Source: Pseudomonas chlororaphis
GTDB taxonomy: Bacteria; Pseudomonadota; Gammaproteobacteria; Pseudomonadales; Pseudomonadaceae
Length of the DNA stretch: 64,000 bases
Assembly (NCBI GenBank): GCA_001023535.1
Contig: CP011020.1
Span: forward strand, 4,701,727 to 4,765,726
Direction: 5' to 3'
Below, one piece after another: positions 16,526 through 24,875 of the stretch (the stretch's first letter is position 1; each line of letters begins with the position of its first letter). The translations under genes and the position numbers were made by a program. Below the pieces are notes generated by a model. The model was not told where the DNA came from. It was given only the letters and a program-made list of their open reading frames with translations, and searched no databases.

Positions 16526-16867
16526 CTACCTCGGGTCCACCGTATCCAACGCCCGGTTTGCTAAGAGCTGGCCCAGTTCGATCAGCTGTTGCAGCCCCAA
16601 CGCAAAGTGCCGTCGCGAGCCCTCCAGTTCGAATGCCAGGTCACCGGCCATGACGTTGGCAGAGGCCAGGGTTTCGCTGAGGTTGGCCAACAGACTCTCC
16701 GCATCGACGCCATCGACGATGGTGAAGAGCAGGTCCGGCGAGGGGTTCTCTGCGGGCTGGGCGGCGTTGGCGTTCAGGTAGGAATCGATAACACGTTCGG
16801 CATCGGGATCGGCGGCGATGTCCAGGTGCAGCGGTGGGACGGGTGGGTCTGGGATGAGTTTTTCCAT
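16526..16867 (-). CDS. DUF6124-like small Pseudomonas protein
   Basis: 113 residues, acidic and soluble, with no signal peptide. The pattern VIDSYLNANAA, LLANLSETLASANVMAGDLA and FALGLQQLIELGQLLANRAL matches the Pseudomonas-restricted family annotated as DUF6124, which usually occurs in many copies per genome. A good TAGGAG precedes the ATG. The function is unknown. Its leader contains a long repeated or structured region. Confidence 0.8.
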   Translation of the reverse strand: MEKLIPDPPVPPLHLDIAADPDAERVIDSYLNANAAQPAENPSPDLLFTIVDGVDAESLLANLSETLASANVMAGDLAFELEGSRRHFALGLQQLIELGQLLANRALDTVDPR

Positions 16868-16903
16868 GGGTACTCCTAACGTATGTCGGAGCCGCCACGT
16901 TCG

Positions 16904-16944
16904 CTGCTAAACGATTGGGTGGCAGCCATGCGCAGGTTAGCAGA
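16904..16944 (-). repeat. Leader element shared with the LRR gene (copy 2), hairpin-like
   Basis: CTGCTAA (16904-16910) and TTAGCAG (16937-16943) form a 7-base inverted repeat enclosing GGTGGCAGCC (16918-16927). The CGCAGGTTAGCAGA block is 16931-16944. In the leftward transcript this would be a stem-loop about 40 bases before the start codon. Related CTGCTAA and GCGCCTAACGTGA blocks recur at 17038-17069, suggesting a larger folded leader. Confidence 0.55.
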
Positions 16945-17223
16945 CCGGCACGTTAGGAAACCGGCGCACCCGAAGATGCCCTGCGCACAGCCGCCATAAG
17001 TTCGGACGATCAAGATGCCCGCGTTCATGGTGATTGCCATGCGCCTAACGTGATTTCCGAGCTGCTAAACCCGACCGCTGAATGGGCAGCGGCGAACAGA
17101 GACTAGGCACCGAAATCCGCAGGCGCAAGGGGTTGGAATTTTCTAGGAAATGTCCTGCAAGTCAATGGGAAAGGTGCCTACACAAGGCATTTCAAAATTT
17201 AGAGCACGAGCCTGCACCCACAC

Positions 17224-17445
17224 TGGTGGGAGCAGGCTCGCGAAAGCGGTGGGTCAGTTTGTGGTGGTGTTGACTGTGCCGCCGTCTTCGCGAGCAAGCC
17301 CGCTCCCACATGGGCTTTAGGGTGAATACAGCCTTTGTGAGCACCCCAAGTCACCTGTGGGAGCGGGCTTGCCCGCGAAAGCGCTCTAGCATCCGGCATC
17401 GATATCGACTGACCCACCGTCTTCGCGAGCAAGCCCGCTCCCACA
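17224..17445. repeat. Two REPIN-like inverted pairs of Pseudomonas REP
   Basis: Four copies of a REP with core GTGGGAGC(A/G)GGCT, at about 17224-17252 (+), 17281-17312 (-), 17356-17383 (+) and 17410-17445 (-), so two head-to-head pairs. Each copy can fold into a short hairpin. They are non-coding and typical of extragenic spaces in fluorescent pseudomonads. Confidence 0.9.
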
Positions 17446-17566
17446 AAAAAGCGATTGTTCGGCAAGCGGATCAGGAAATCCCCTTTACCCGTATAAACTT
17501 TTCTTCACCCCATGCGCCTGCCTGATTCGGTACAGTCCCCTCGCTCATTCAAGAAACTAAGGTTTT

Positions 17567-17594
17567 AGCCCGCTCTCCCGCGGGCTTTTTTTTG
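17567..17594 (+). terminator. Orphan rightward rho-independent terminator
   Basis: AGCCCGC (17567-17573), a 6-base loop and GCGGGCT (17580-17586) are followed by a run of T. The leftward strand has no T run after the stem, so it serves a rightward transcript, yet no rightward gene lies upstream within 1 kb. It faces the 3' end of the PAP2 gene. Confidence 0.85.
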
Positions 17595-17602
17595 CCTGCC
17601 CT

Positions 17603-18451
17603 TCAGGCCGAAGGATGAGCCCCGTCCAGGTTCGGCAAGACACGGGTCGCCATCGGCTGGGGTTTGTTCAGCACAGGTTGCTCCAGGACCCGGCGGCCGT
17701 AGAACACCAGCGCCATCAGCCAGCAGCTCAACCAGACGAAAATCCCCGCCCAGAAGGTGTGCGACATGTAGTGCCAGCCCTGCAGGACGCGTGTGGTGCC
17801 GTAGACGAACCCCAGGGTCAGTGCGCCGTACATCAACGCTTTGGAATGACGCCAGCGATAACGACGGGCGACAAAGTACAGCGCGAGCATGGTAAAGCCG
17901 CCGGAGGCATGGCCGCCGGGCCAGCAGCGGCCGTCACCGGCGACCTTCAGCAGGTCGAAATTCTGATACCACTCCTTGTGCTCGATTTTGCCGGCGTACT
18001 GGGTGGTTTCCACCGGGCAGTACACGCTGGTGTGTCCCTTGAGGTAATGAATGACCCCCGTGCTGAGGAAGAAAGCGAAGACCACATACAGGAAATCACG
18101 ACGGTGCCTGTAGGCAAAACGCAGTGGCTTGCTCAGCCTGGCCTTGTCCAGCACGCGCAGCAACCCAGGGCGATTCTGCGGCTTGAGCAGCGGCCAGATG
18201 AACGACAGCAGCGCACCGATGATCGCCGCCTCGCCGGTCCAGTTCGGGATGATCCTGGCCCACTTGTGGGTGATCTGCTCGAACAGCCGTACATGTTCCA
18301 AAGGGAACACCTGGTGCACCGGGTCGTAGAAAAAATCGCTGATGGCGATGTCGATGCGGGTCATGTCGAACAGCAGGAACACCACAACGGCGCAAACCAG
18401 GGGAATTCCAAGATTGAGCCCGTAGAAACGGGAGCGAGCAGACGTCAGCAT
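17603..18451 (-). CDS. PAP2-family membrane phosphatase
   Basis: 282 residues with about six membrane helices. The three phosphatase motifs are recognisable: KGHTSVYCP (motif 1), GGHASGGF (motif 2, with the His) and RVLQGWHYMSHTFWA (motif 3, with the catalytic His). Related proteins remove or transfer phosphate on lipid A, undecaprenyl diphosphate or phosphatidylglycerol phosphate at the inner membrane. AGGA lies six bases before the ATG. It follows the histidine phosphatase gene by 24 bases on the same strand, so the two probably act together on envelope lipids or LPS. Confidence 0.88.
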   Translation of the reverse strand: MLTSARSRFYGLNLGIPLVCAVVVFLLFDMTRIDIAISDFFYDPVHQVFPLEHVRLFEQITHKWARIIPNWTGEAAIIGALLSFIWPLLKPQNRPGLLRVLDKARLSKPLRFAYRHRRDFLYVVFAFFLSTGVIHYLKGHTSVYCPVETTQYAGKIEHKEWYQNFDLLKVAGDGRCWPGGHASGGFTMLALYFVARRYRWRHSKALMYGALTLGFVYGTTRVLQGWHYMSHTFWAGIFVWLSCWLMALVFYGRRVLEQPVLNKPQPMATRVLPNLDGAHPSA

Positions 18452-18475
18452 GGGCAGTCCTGATCGTGGGAAAGT

Positions 18476-19180
18476 TTACTTAAATGTCACCGAGCGCCAG
18501 TCAGACGCTTCGATAAAGCCGAGCAGCCGGGGCGCTTGGGGTTGGGCGGTGGAAACGAACAGCGACGCGCCATAGCCAAACGTCGAGGTCGGTTGCTTGA
18601 GCGCAGTCTCCATGGCCTGCATGCATTCGCTGTGGGTCACCAGGATCAGGTTGCGCCCGGGCACCTTGTGGGCCAGGGCGTTGCGCAGCAGGTCGTGCCG
18701 GCAATTGACCAGCCAATCGTCGCCGGCGCTGACCTTGTTGAACATGTACCCCGCCGTCTGGGCGGTGCGGGTCAATGGGCTGTTGTAGAGATCGGCGTGG
18801 TCCAGGCCCAATTGCTCGAACCGCGCTCCCAGGCCCACCGCCACGGCACGGGCGCGATCGGTGATGCCTTCGCGATCGTTCAGGCAAGCCGCCTTGGAGT
18901 GGTCGCAGCGCTCGACGTGGCGTACCAGCACGATCATTTCCCCCTTCGCCCAGCCGTCAGCCAGCGCCCGCGCACCGGCGACGTTGCCATGGGCCAGGTC
19001 CGGCAGCGTCGCCGGGCCCAGCAGCCAGAGGCTCAGCGCACTCACCAGCAGCGCCGAAGCCAGGACGACCGCGGTGTTTCGGTAACGGGCAAACCGGCTC
19101 GTATCAATCGAGCGTGTCTGGCCGAAAAGACTCAGTCTCAGTTCCACATCAAGCCGCCCCGACGGCATCCACCCAAACAT
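18476..19180 (-). CDS. Histidine phosphatase family protein, membrane-anchored
   Basis: 234 residues (an internal ATG at 19168 is an alternative start). One membrane segment lies near residues 35-53 (VVLASALLVSALSLWLLG), placing the catalytic domain in the periplasm. The branch-2-like active site shows LVRHVERC (phospho-accepting His) and LVTHSECM (second His). It resembles the Ais/PmrG-type phosphatases that act on LPS heptose phosphates, which fits its pairing with a PAP2 protein, but this assignment is an inference. Confidence 0.8.
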   Translation of the reverse strand: MFGWMPSGRLDVELRLSLFGQTRSIDTSRFARYRNTAVVLASALLVSALSLWLLGPATLPDLAHGNVAGARALADGWAKGEMIVLVRHVERCDHSKAACLNDREGITDRARAVAVGLGARFEQLGLDHADLYNSPLTRTAQTAGYMFNKVSAGDDWLVNCRHDLLRNALAHKVPGRNLILVTHSECMQAMETALKQPTSTFGYGASLFVSTAQPQAPRLLGFIEASDWRSVTFK

Positions 19181-19412
19181 TCGATGGCGCGACAGTAGAG
19201 GGGCTCACGTAGGCAAGCGGTGAAACCGATGTGAAAAAAAGCTTGGCGCAGATCCCGATCTTTCAACGAAAGCCGAAGCCCCGGAAAAAAATCTTTCAGA
19301 TCCAGAGGAGGCGGCCGATACAAGCCTGCTACACATTTCTGCTGGTGCTTAACAACAACAACTCTTCCAGCCAACCGACGACAAGCAGCACAACGTTTCC
19401 TGGAGGAATTGG

Positions 19413-21332
19413 ATGAACAGCTGGTTTGGCAACATTAGCGTCAACATGAAGCTGGGCCTGGGCTTCGGCCTGGTCCTGGTCCTGACTTGCATCCTGGCCC
19501 TGACCGGCTGGACCAGCCTGGGCGGGCTGATCGATCGCAGCAACTGGATGAGCGACATCACCCAGCTCAATGCCGGCCTGACCAAGTTGCGGGTCGCGCG
19601 CCTGCAATACATGTTGACCAACGGCGACGAAACCGCCGCACAAAATGTGCAGACCACCCTCGATGGTTTCGTGGCGCAACAGAACGCGCTGCTCAATAGC
19701 TTCAAGAGCCCTGAAAACGTCAGGCTGCTCAAGGAGCAGAGCGCGACCATCAGCGCCTACCAGGTGTCCCTGAACAAAATGCGCAGTGCCTATCGCACGG
19801 GCAACACCGCCCGCGATGCCATGGGCGCAAACGCCGAGGCCGCCTACAAGCTGATCGAGGCGATCAACACCGACGTGCAGCAAATGGCCCTGAGCGACCA
19901 GCGCTTCGAGCAGTTCCAGGCGATCACCCGCGCCAAGCAGGAATTCATGCTGGCCCGCTATGAAGTGCGCGGCTATACCGCCAACAGCAACGCCGATACC
20001 GAACGCAAGGCCGTCGCTCAACTGGACGCCGCCATCGCTTCGCTCAAGCCGCTGGATGAACATTTCGCCAGCACCCGCCAAGCTGAAATGCGCCAGTTGG
20101 AAAACGCCCTGGTCCAGTACCGCAGCGCGTTGCAGGCCTTCAAGGTCGCCACCGCCGATACAGTGCAGGCACGCAAGGAAATGACCGACCAGGGCACGGC
20201 CATCGTGAACCTGAGCGAGCAGCTGTACCAGATCCAGCTTGACCGTCGCGACGCCGAAAGCGCCCAGGCGCGTACCCTGCAGTTGGTCAGCACATTGCTG
20301 GCGTTGCTGGTGGGCATCATTGCCGCCGTGGTCATCACGCGCCAGATCACCGGGCCGTTGCGCGAAACCCTGGCCGTGGTCGAACGCATCGCCAGTGGCG
20401 ATTTGTCCCACACGGTCACCGTCACCCGCCGCGACGAACTCGGCGTGCTGCAACAAGGCATCGCTCGCATGGGCGTGACCCTGCGCGACCTGATCAGCGG
20501 TATCCGCGATGGCGTGACCCAGATCGCCAGCGCCGCCGAAGAGCTGTCCGCCGTCACCGAGCAGACCAGTGCCGGCGTCAACAGCCAGAAAGTCGAGACC
20601 GACCAGGTGGCGACCGCCATGCACGAGATGACCGCCACCGTGCAGGAAGTTGCGCGTAACGCCGAGGAAGCGTCTCAAGCCGCCGCCGCGGCCGACGGCG
20701 AAGCCCGTGCCGGCGACCAGGTGGTCAGCGAAGCCATCGCCCAGATCGAGCGCTTGGCCAGCGAAGTGGTGCGCTCCACCGACGCCATGACCGTGCTGCA
20801 ACAGGAAAGCGACAAGATCGGCAGCGTCATGGACGTGATCAAGGCCGTGGCCGAGCAGACTAACCTGCTGGCCCTCAACGCCGCGATCGAAGCGGCACGT
20901 GCCGGTGAAGCCGGTCGCGGCTTTGCCGTGGTGGCCGACGAAGTCCGTGGCCTGGCCCAGCGCACGCAGAAATCCACCGAGGAAATCGAAGGCCTGGTGG
21001 CCGGCCTGCAGAACGGCACGCAACAAGTGGCCGCGGTGATGAACAACAGCCGCAGCCTCACCGACAGCAGCGTGGCCCTGACCCGCAAGGCCGGCGCCTC
21101 ACTGGAGAACATCACCCGCACGGTGTCGAACATCCAGTCGATGAACCAGCAGATTGCCGCCGCGGCCGAGCAACAAAGCGCCGTGGCCGAAGAGATCAGC
21201 CGCAGCATCATCAACGTGCGCGACGTCTCCGAACAGACCGCCGCCGCCAGCGAAGAAACCGCCGCCTCCAGTGTCGAGCTGGCGCGGTTGGGCAATCAGT
21301 TGCAGATGATGGTCAGTCACTTCCGCGTTTGA
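19413..21332 (+). CDS. Methyl-accepting chemotaxis protein with helical bimodular (HBM-like) sensor
   Basis: 639 residues. Membrane helices at about 12-33 and 288-310 enclose a 250-residue all-helical periplasmic domain, the size of the HBM sensor of McpS-type receptors, which bind organic acids such as Krebs-cycle intermediates. HAMP follows ([20 protein letters not shown]), then the signalling domain with the hairpin tip [19 protein letters not shown]. The C-terminus ends SHFRV with no CheR-docking pentapeptide. GGAGG precedes the ATG. It stands alone and has its own terminator. Confidence 0.93.
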   Translation: MNSWFGNISVNMKLGLGFGLVLVLTCILALTGWTSLGGLIDRSNWMSDITQLNAGLTKLRVARLQYMLTNGDETAAQNVQTTLDGFVAQQNALLNSFKSPENVRLLKEQSATISAYQVSLNKMRSAYRTGNTARDAMGANAEAAYKLIEAINTDVQQMALSDQRFEQFQAITRAKQEFMLARYEVRGYTANSNADTERKAVAQLDAAIASLKPLDEHFASTRQAEMRQLENALVQYRSALQAFKVATADTVQARKEMTDQGTAIVNLSEQLYQIQLDRRDAESAQARTLQLVSTLLALLVGIIAAVVITRQITGPLRETLAVVERIASGDLSHTVTVTRRDELGVLQQGIARMGVTLRDLISGIRDGVTQIASAAEELSAVTEQTSAGVNSQKVETDQVATAMHEMTATVQEVARNAEEASQAAAAADGEARAGDQVVSEAIAQIERLASEVVRSTDAMTVLQQESDKIGSVMDVIKAVAEQTNLLALNAAIEAARAGEAGRGFAVVADEVRGLAQRTQKSTEEIEGLVAGLQNGTQQVAAVMNNSRSLTDSSVALTRKAGASLENITRTVSNIQSMNQQIAAAAEQQSAVAEEISRSIINVRDVSEQTAAASEETAASSVELARLGNQLQMMVSHFRV

Positions 21333-21340
21333 TCAGGCAC

Positions 21341-21373
21341 AACGCCCGGGTCCGGTGGGACACGGGCGTTTTG
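21341..21373 (+). terminator. Probable terminator after the chemoreceptor gene
   Basis: AACGCCCG (21341-21348) pairs with CGGGCGTT (21363-21370), followed by a short T run. The loop is 14 bases. It lies nine bases after the stop codon. Confidence 0.6.
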
Positions 21374-21386
21374 CGCCAGGCATCCT

Positions 21387-21806
21387 TCAGGCGTTCCAGG
21401 GGTTGATCACCTCAACGCCGGGGAACTCAAAGTCTCTGATATTGCGGGTTGCAATCCACGCCCCGTGAGTCCGGCAAATAGCGGCGATTTGAGCATCAGC
21501 CGTGCTTGCCGCCCTCCCCTTGGCCTCGCATGACGCAACGAGGGTCGCATACTCAACGGCAGCATGGGCATCAAAAGGCAGGATCCTGCCGGCAAAATCC
21601 TCTTCGAACATTGCCATTGCATGGGCTTCAAGCTTTTGCTTGCGCTTCCCAAAGGGTAGCCGGGCGACACCGTGAAGAATTTCCGCCACGGTAATAGCGC
21701 AAATGACCAGATCCATTGCCGGCTGCGAATCAATCCAGGCCAAGACATTGGGGTTTGGCTCTGCACGCATAAACTCTGAAATAACATTGGTATCGAGCAC
21801 TATCAT
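21387..21806 (-). CDS. PIN-domain toxin, FitB/VapC-type
   Basis: 139 residues with the PIN ribonuclease acidic residues in place: Asp5 in MIVLDTNVISE, a Glu in TVAEILHG, Asp in STADAQIAAI and Asp in TRNIRDFEFPGV. IDSQP and PFGKRK are common in the FitB branch. It begins inside the antitoxin gene (ATGA overlap). It would cleave RNA, probably specific tRNA or rRNA sites, if freed from the antitoxin. Confidence 0.92.
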   Translation of the reverse strand: MIVLDTNVISEFMRAEPNPNVLAWIDSQPAMDLVICAITVAEILHGVARLPFGKRKQKLEAHAMAMFEEDFAGRILPFDAHAAVEYATLVASCEAKGRAASTADAQIAAICRTHGAWIATRNIRDFEFPGVEVINPWNA

Positions 21807-22048
21807 TCGAAAAGATCCGCCGCAGTGGCCTTTTCGTCGCGCGAGGGTAGATCCAGATCAACATCGCCCAGAGTACTGAATCTTTTTCGGATACGGCTTC
21901 CCAATCCACCTTCCGGACTCACTTTTGCCAGTGCACGCCCTAAAATCAGCCGAGCCTCCTCTTCCATGGAATGGCCGTTATGGGCCGCCGCGATACGCAA
22001 TTGTTCCTTTATCTGATCGTCCAGGTTTCGAATAGTGATGCTGGCCAT
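21803..22048 (-). CDS. FitA-type ribbon-helix-helix antitoxin
   Basis: 81 residues from the ATG at 22048 (MASITIRNLDD), the conserved FitA beginning; the frame stays open to 22075 but the extra nine residues are not conserved-looking. The ribbon-helix-helix is residues 1-40 (ASITIRNLDDQIKEQLRIAA, then HSMEEEARLIL), and the C-terminal tail would wrap the PIN toxin. It precedes and overlaps the toxin gene and has a palindromic operator ten bases upstream. Confidence 0.92.
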   Translation of the reverse strand: MASITIRNLDDQIKEQLRIAAAHNGHSMEEEARLILGRALAKVSPEGGLGSRIRKRFSTLGDVDLDLPSRDEKATAADLFE

Positions 22049-22058
22049 AGCGCTCCAT

Positions 22059-22082
22059 GCAATCAATGAAATCATTGATTGC
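22059..22082. promoter_or_regulatory. Perfect palindromic operator of the FitAB-type pair
   Basis: GCAATCAATGA (22059-22069), a 2-base centre AA, and TCATTGATTGC (22072-22082): eleven-base arms with no mismatch, ten bases upstream of the antitoxin start. Ribbon-helix-helix antitoxins bind such inverted repeats to repress their own promoter. Confidence 0.8.
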
Positions 22083-22283
22083 AGCCTAGTTTAAGAATAG
22101 CCAATTTGTCCAGCCACCCTCCACTCACCAGCCCCTCTCCTGGATTCCCGGTTAACCAAAACCCTCCCCACGCATCGCCCTTTCGTACAAATCCCCCATT
22201 CTCGTCCTACCGCCTTTTTTTGACCGCTGTTGTACGGTTTCCCCTGGACAAGCACCTTTGTGCGAACAGGAGATGAACCCTAC

Positions 22284-24842
22284 ATGGACGCAAGCAATGA
22301 CTCGCTGCTGCACAAGCTCGTCGCCTTTGCCGACGACAACGACAGCGACACCGCAAAGGCTCGCTTTGCAAACGCACTGCAGCGAATGGGGCTGGCGTCG
22401 GTTTTCGATATCGTGCGCATGGGCAAGGCACCGTTCGCCCTTGAGCTGGCCAAGTACAGCGACGCGGATGCCGGGCTGGCCTATTATCGTGCGGCGAATT
22501 ACGCCGGGCAAATCGCTCGCCGGTACCAAGCGCATCGTGTGTCGGCCGGGAAGGATGCCCCGGGGCGCGTGCGGCGCAGCCTGGGATCGGACTCGACGCC
22601 CGCGTCCGCCGGCTACCAGGCCCTCTTCGAGGAAAACTGGGATCAGTTCTGCAACGAAGGCGATATCGCGGCAATCGACTCACCCGTGGCGTATCTACGT
22701 GCCCTGTATCTGTTTGCCAGGCAACTGGAGAAACTACCGGCATCCGCCTCATCCGCCAGGATCACCCTGGAAGAACGCCGCCCGGACCTCAAGCACCTGA
22801 TACTCGATCGACAGAGCGCATTCGCCACGCGTCCGATGCTCGACCTCATCAATGACACCCTGCGCAGCAACATCGAGGCTTACCTGAAAGAGGAAGGCAA
22901 GGACAGGGCAATCCCGCAGGTGCTGAGCAGCGAGCGCTATCCCTTTTCGCTGCCCTACAACCTGTACCATCATCAGTGTCTGCTCGGGCTGGGGGCCGGC
23001 AAGCCCGCGCTGGGCGAGCTGAACTATCGGGCCAGCCTGCAATTGCCGTTTTCACGAGGCAACTCAACCTACGGCAGCGTAACGACGTCCCCTCTCGACG
23101 CGCAAATACTGCTGTCCGGTCTCAGTCCGGAACAACAGAACCTGTTGCTCGCGCCCATTGCGTCGATCTCCAAGCCAGATCCACTGAAGAAGAACTACGG
23201 AACCCGAAACATAACGAACCTGGGTCAGCTGGAGTTTTTCAAGGAACGCACCGGCCTGACGACGGGGCAAGTGGAACAACTGTTGGCGCAAGGTAATTAC
23301 ACCCCTCGGTCCTCAATCAACAGCCCAGACGCCAGGCAGACCGGCTATGGCGCCAGCTACATCAACGGGCCGGAACAGACTTCCGTCCTGAGTATTGCCA
23401 CCCAAGGGGAGACGCAGGTTTTCACCCATCACTCCCATGAGCGTTTCGACCGTGCGCAGCGAATGATCCGCCTGCATCGCTGGACCGCTATCCCCGTTGC
23501 CGAACTGGATACGCTGATCGTCAATGCCCAGCGCTCCGAAGGGACTAACACACTCAACGCCAACACGTTGCGCACACTGGGCGTCTACCGCTACCTGAAT
23601 CAACGCCATGGCATTGCCCCTGAAGAGTTTGCCTCTTTGCTGCACGACATGCCGGTGGATGCTTGCGGCGACCGCATGCCGTTGTTCGATCAAGTGTTCA
23701 ATCGCACCCGGCTGCTTGAAAGCCCCGTGTGGGAGCTCCCCCAGAGCCCTCTGACCGCCGACCGGCAAACCCTCAGCTATCTGAGCGCAGGTCTCGGACT
23801 CCCCACGACCCAGGATTCGCTGCTGTTGCTTGTGCGACAGAGCGAGACATACCTGGGCTCGCCGAAACACGACTTGCCCACGGTTTCTTCACTCTATCGC
23901 CAGGCCCGTATCGCCCGGATGCTGGGCCTGTCTCCTCTTGAATGCACCGAGCTGGCCCGGTTGTTGGGAGGAGACGACTTCTGCAAGGCACTGGTAACCG
24001 GGCGATTGCACACCTCGCAATCCACAGAGGCGGACATTCTCGACGTGTTGATGGCGCTGGAATGGGCCGTGGACTGGCTCAGGCAAAACCAGCTTGATGT
24101 ACTGCAGTGGTGCCGTCTGTTCGATGAACCAGGAACGAGCTTGCCGCTGAATCAGAAGGTGGAGGAACGACTGGCGAGACTACGAGCGGACAACAACGCC
24201 AACCAGGATCCTCAGCGTCTGATTGAAACGCTGCTGCATGACATTGCGGACCTTCCGGCCGAATACGTCCTTTGCGCGACGCAAATGGCCGGTACCGACG
24301 CAAAGGCGATCGTCACGGCCATCAACACAACCCCGGGCATGATGCCGCCTGTGCTGGCAACAGTCCTTCGCATCGCCGAGGCCTTCCAGCGTCTGCACCT
24401 GGACAGCAGCACGCTGAAAACCCTGATGGATAATCCGACATGGCTGGCCTCGAAGACCTCCGTAACCCTCACACCCCACACGCTGTATCTGCTCGAACGC
24501 TTCAGCCATTGCGCCCGCCATCAGGCGCAGTCGCAAGAAAACCTGCTGCACTACCTGCAAGTGGCCAATCAGGATGGGCATTCCTCGGAAAAAGAGGCCA
24601 ACAACCTGCTGGCCAACCTTTTGAACTGGAACACTGAGCAAGTGAGTCGTCTGACGGCGCAGTTGGAGCCAGGACAGGCCACCTCAATGGAAGCGGTGGA
24701 TTGGATCATGCGCTGCCAGGCGTGCTGCGTCAGCACAGGACTGTCGGCAGACCTGTTGCTCCAGGCAACCTCGCTGAAAACCCAAAGTCCTGCATCGGAC
24801 TGGAAAACCGTCGGCGCAGCACTGATCGCGGCCTGCCATTGA
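22284..24842 (+). CDS. Tc toxin A component, N-terminal half (TcaA/YenA1-like)
   Basis: 852 residues from the ATG at 22284 (AGGAG 11 bases upstream); the frame is open back to 22230. The first 250 residues have the plasmid-virulence A (VRP1/SpvA) character of TcA proteins (FANALQRMGLASVFDIVRMG; YLRALYLFARQLEKL; LPYNLYHHQCL). The rest is mostly helical, as expected for the TcA shell. In Photorhabdus TcaA/TcaB and Yersinia YenA1/YenA2 the A component is likewise made from two proteins. It forms the outer part of the pentameric injection machine with the next gene product, 33 bases downstream. Confidence 0.88.
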   Translation: MDASNDSLLHKLVAFADDNDSDTAKARFANALQRMGLASVFDIVRMGKAPFALELAKYSDADAGLAYYRAANYAGQIARRYQAHRVSAGKDAPGRVRRSLGSDSTPASAGYQALFEENWDQFCNEGDIAAIDSPVAYLRALYLFARQLEKLPASASSARITLEERRPDLKHLILDRQSAFATRPMLDLINDTLRSNIEAYLKEEGKDRAIPQVLSSERYPFSLPYNLYHHQCLLGLGAGKPALGELNYRASLQLPFSRGNSTYGSVTTSPLDAQILLSGLSPEQQNLLLAPIASISKPDPLKKNYGTRNITNLGQLEFFKERTGLTTGQVEQLLAQGNYTPRSSINSPDARQTGYGASYINGPEQTSVLSIATQGETQVFTHHSHERFDRAQRMIRLHRWTAIPVAELDTLIVNAQRSEGTNTLNANTLRTLGVYRYLNQRHGIAPEEFASLLHDMPVDACGDRMPLFDQVFNRTRLLESPVWELPQSPLTADRQTLSYLSAGLGLPTTQDSLLLLVRQSETYLGSPKHDLPTVSSLYRQARIARMLGLSPLECTELARLLGGDDFCKALVTGRLHTSQSTEADILDVLMALEWAVDWLRQNQLDVLQWCRLFDEPGTSLPLNQKVEERLARLRADNNANQDPQRLIETLLHDIADLPAEYVLCATQMAGTDAKAIVTAINTTPGMMPPVLATVLRIAEAFQRLHLDSSTLKTLMDNPTWLASKTSVTLTPHTLYLLERFSHCARHQAQSQENLLHYLQVANQDGHSSEKEANNLLANLLNWNTEQVSRLTAQLEPGQATSMEAVDWIMRCQACCVSTGLSADLLLQATSLKTQSPASDWKTVGAALIAACH

Positions 24843-24875
24843 CCGGCGCCCCGCTTCAACATTCAAGGATTGAAT

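Larger units (their letters stand above)
16868..17602. other. Long intergenic region with leader element, REPs and orphan terminator
   Basis: 735 bases without a supported protein gene. From left to right it holds the leader of the DUF6124 gene (to about 17070), a stretch of unknown content to about 17220, two REPIN-like inverted pairs (17224-17445), and about 120 bases ending in a rightward terminator with no gene before it. Confidence 0.6.

Noticed and set aside
17224..17445. Regularly spaced repeats resembling a CRISPR array
   Set aside because: Copies alternate in orientation and are hairpin REP elements; there are no uniform spacers and no cas genes.
19329..21026. Leftward open frame of about 565 codons antisense to the chemoreceptor gene
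   Set aside because: Low-complexity Gly/Ala/His-rich translation and complete overlap with a clear methyl-accepting protein; a shadow frame.
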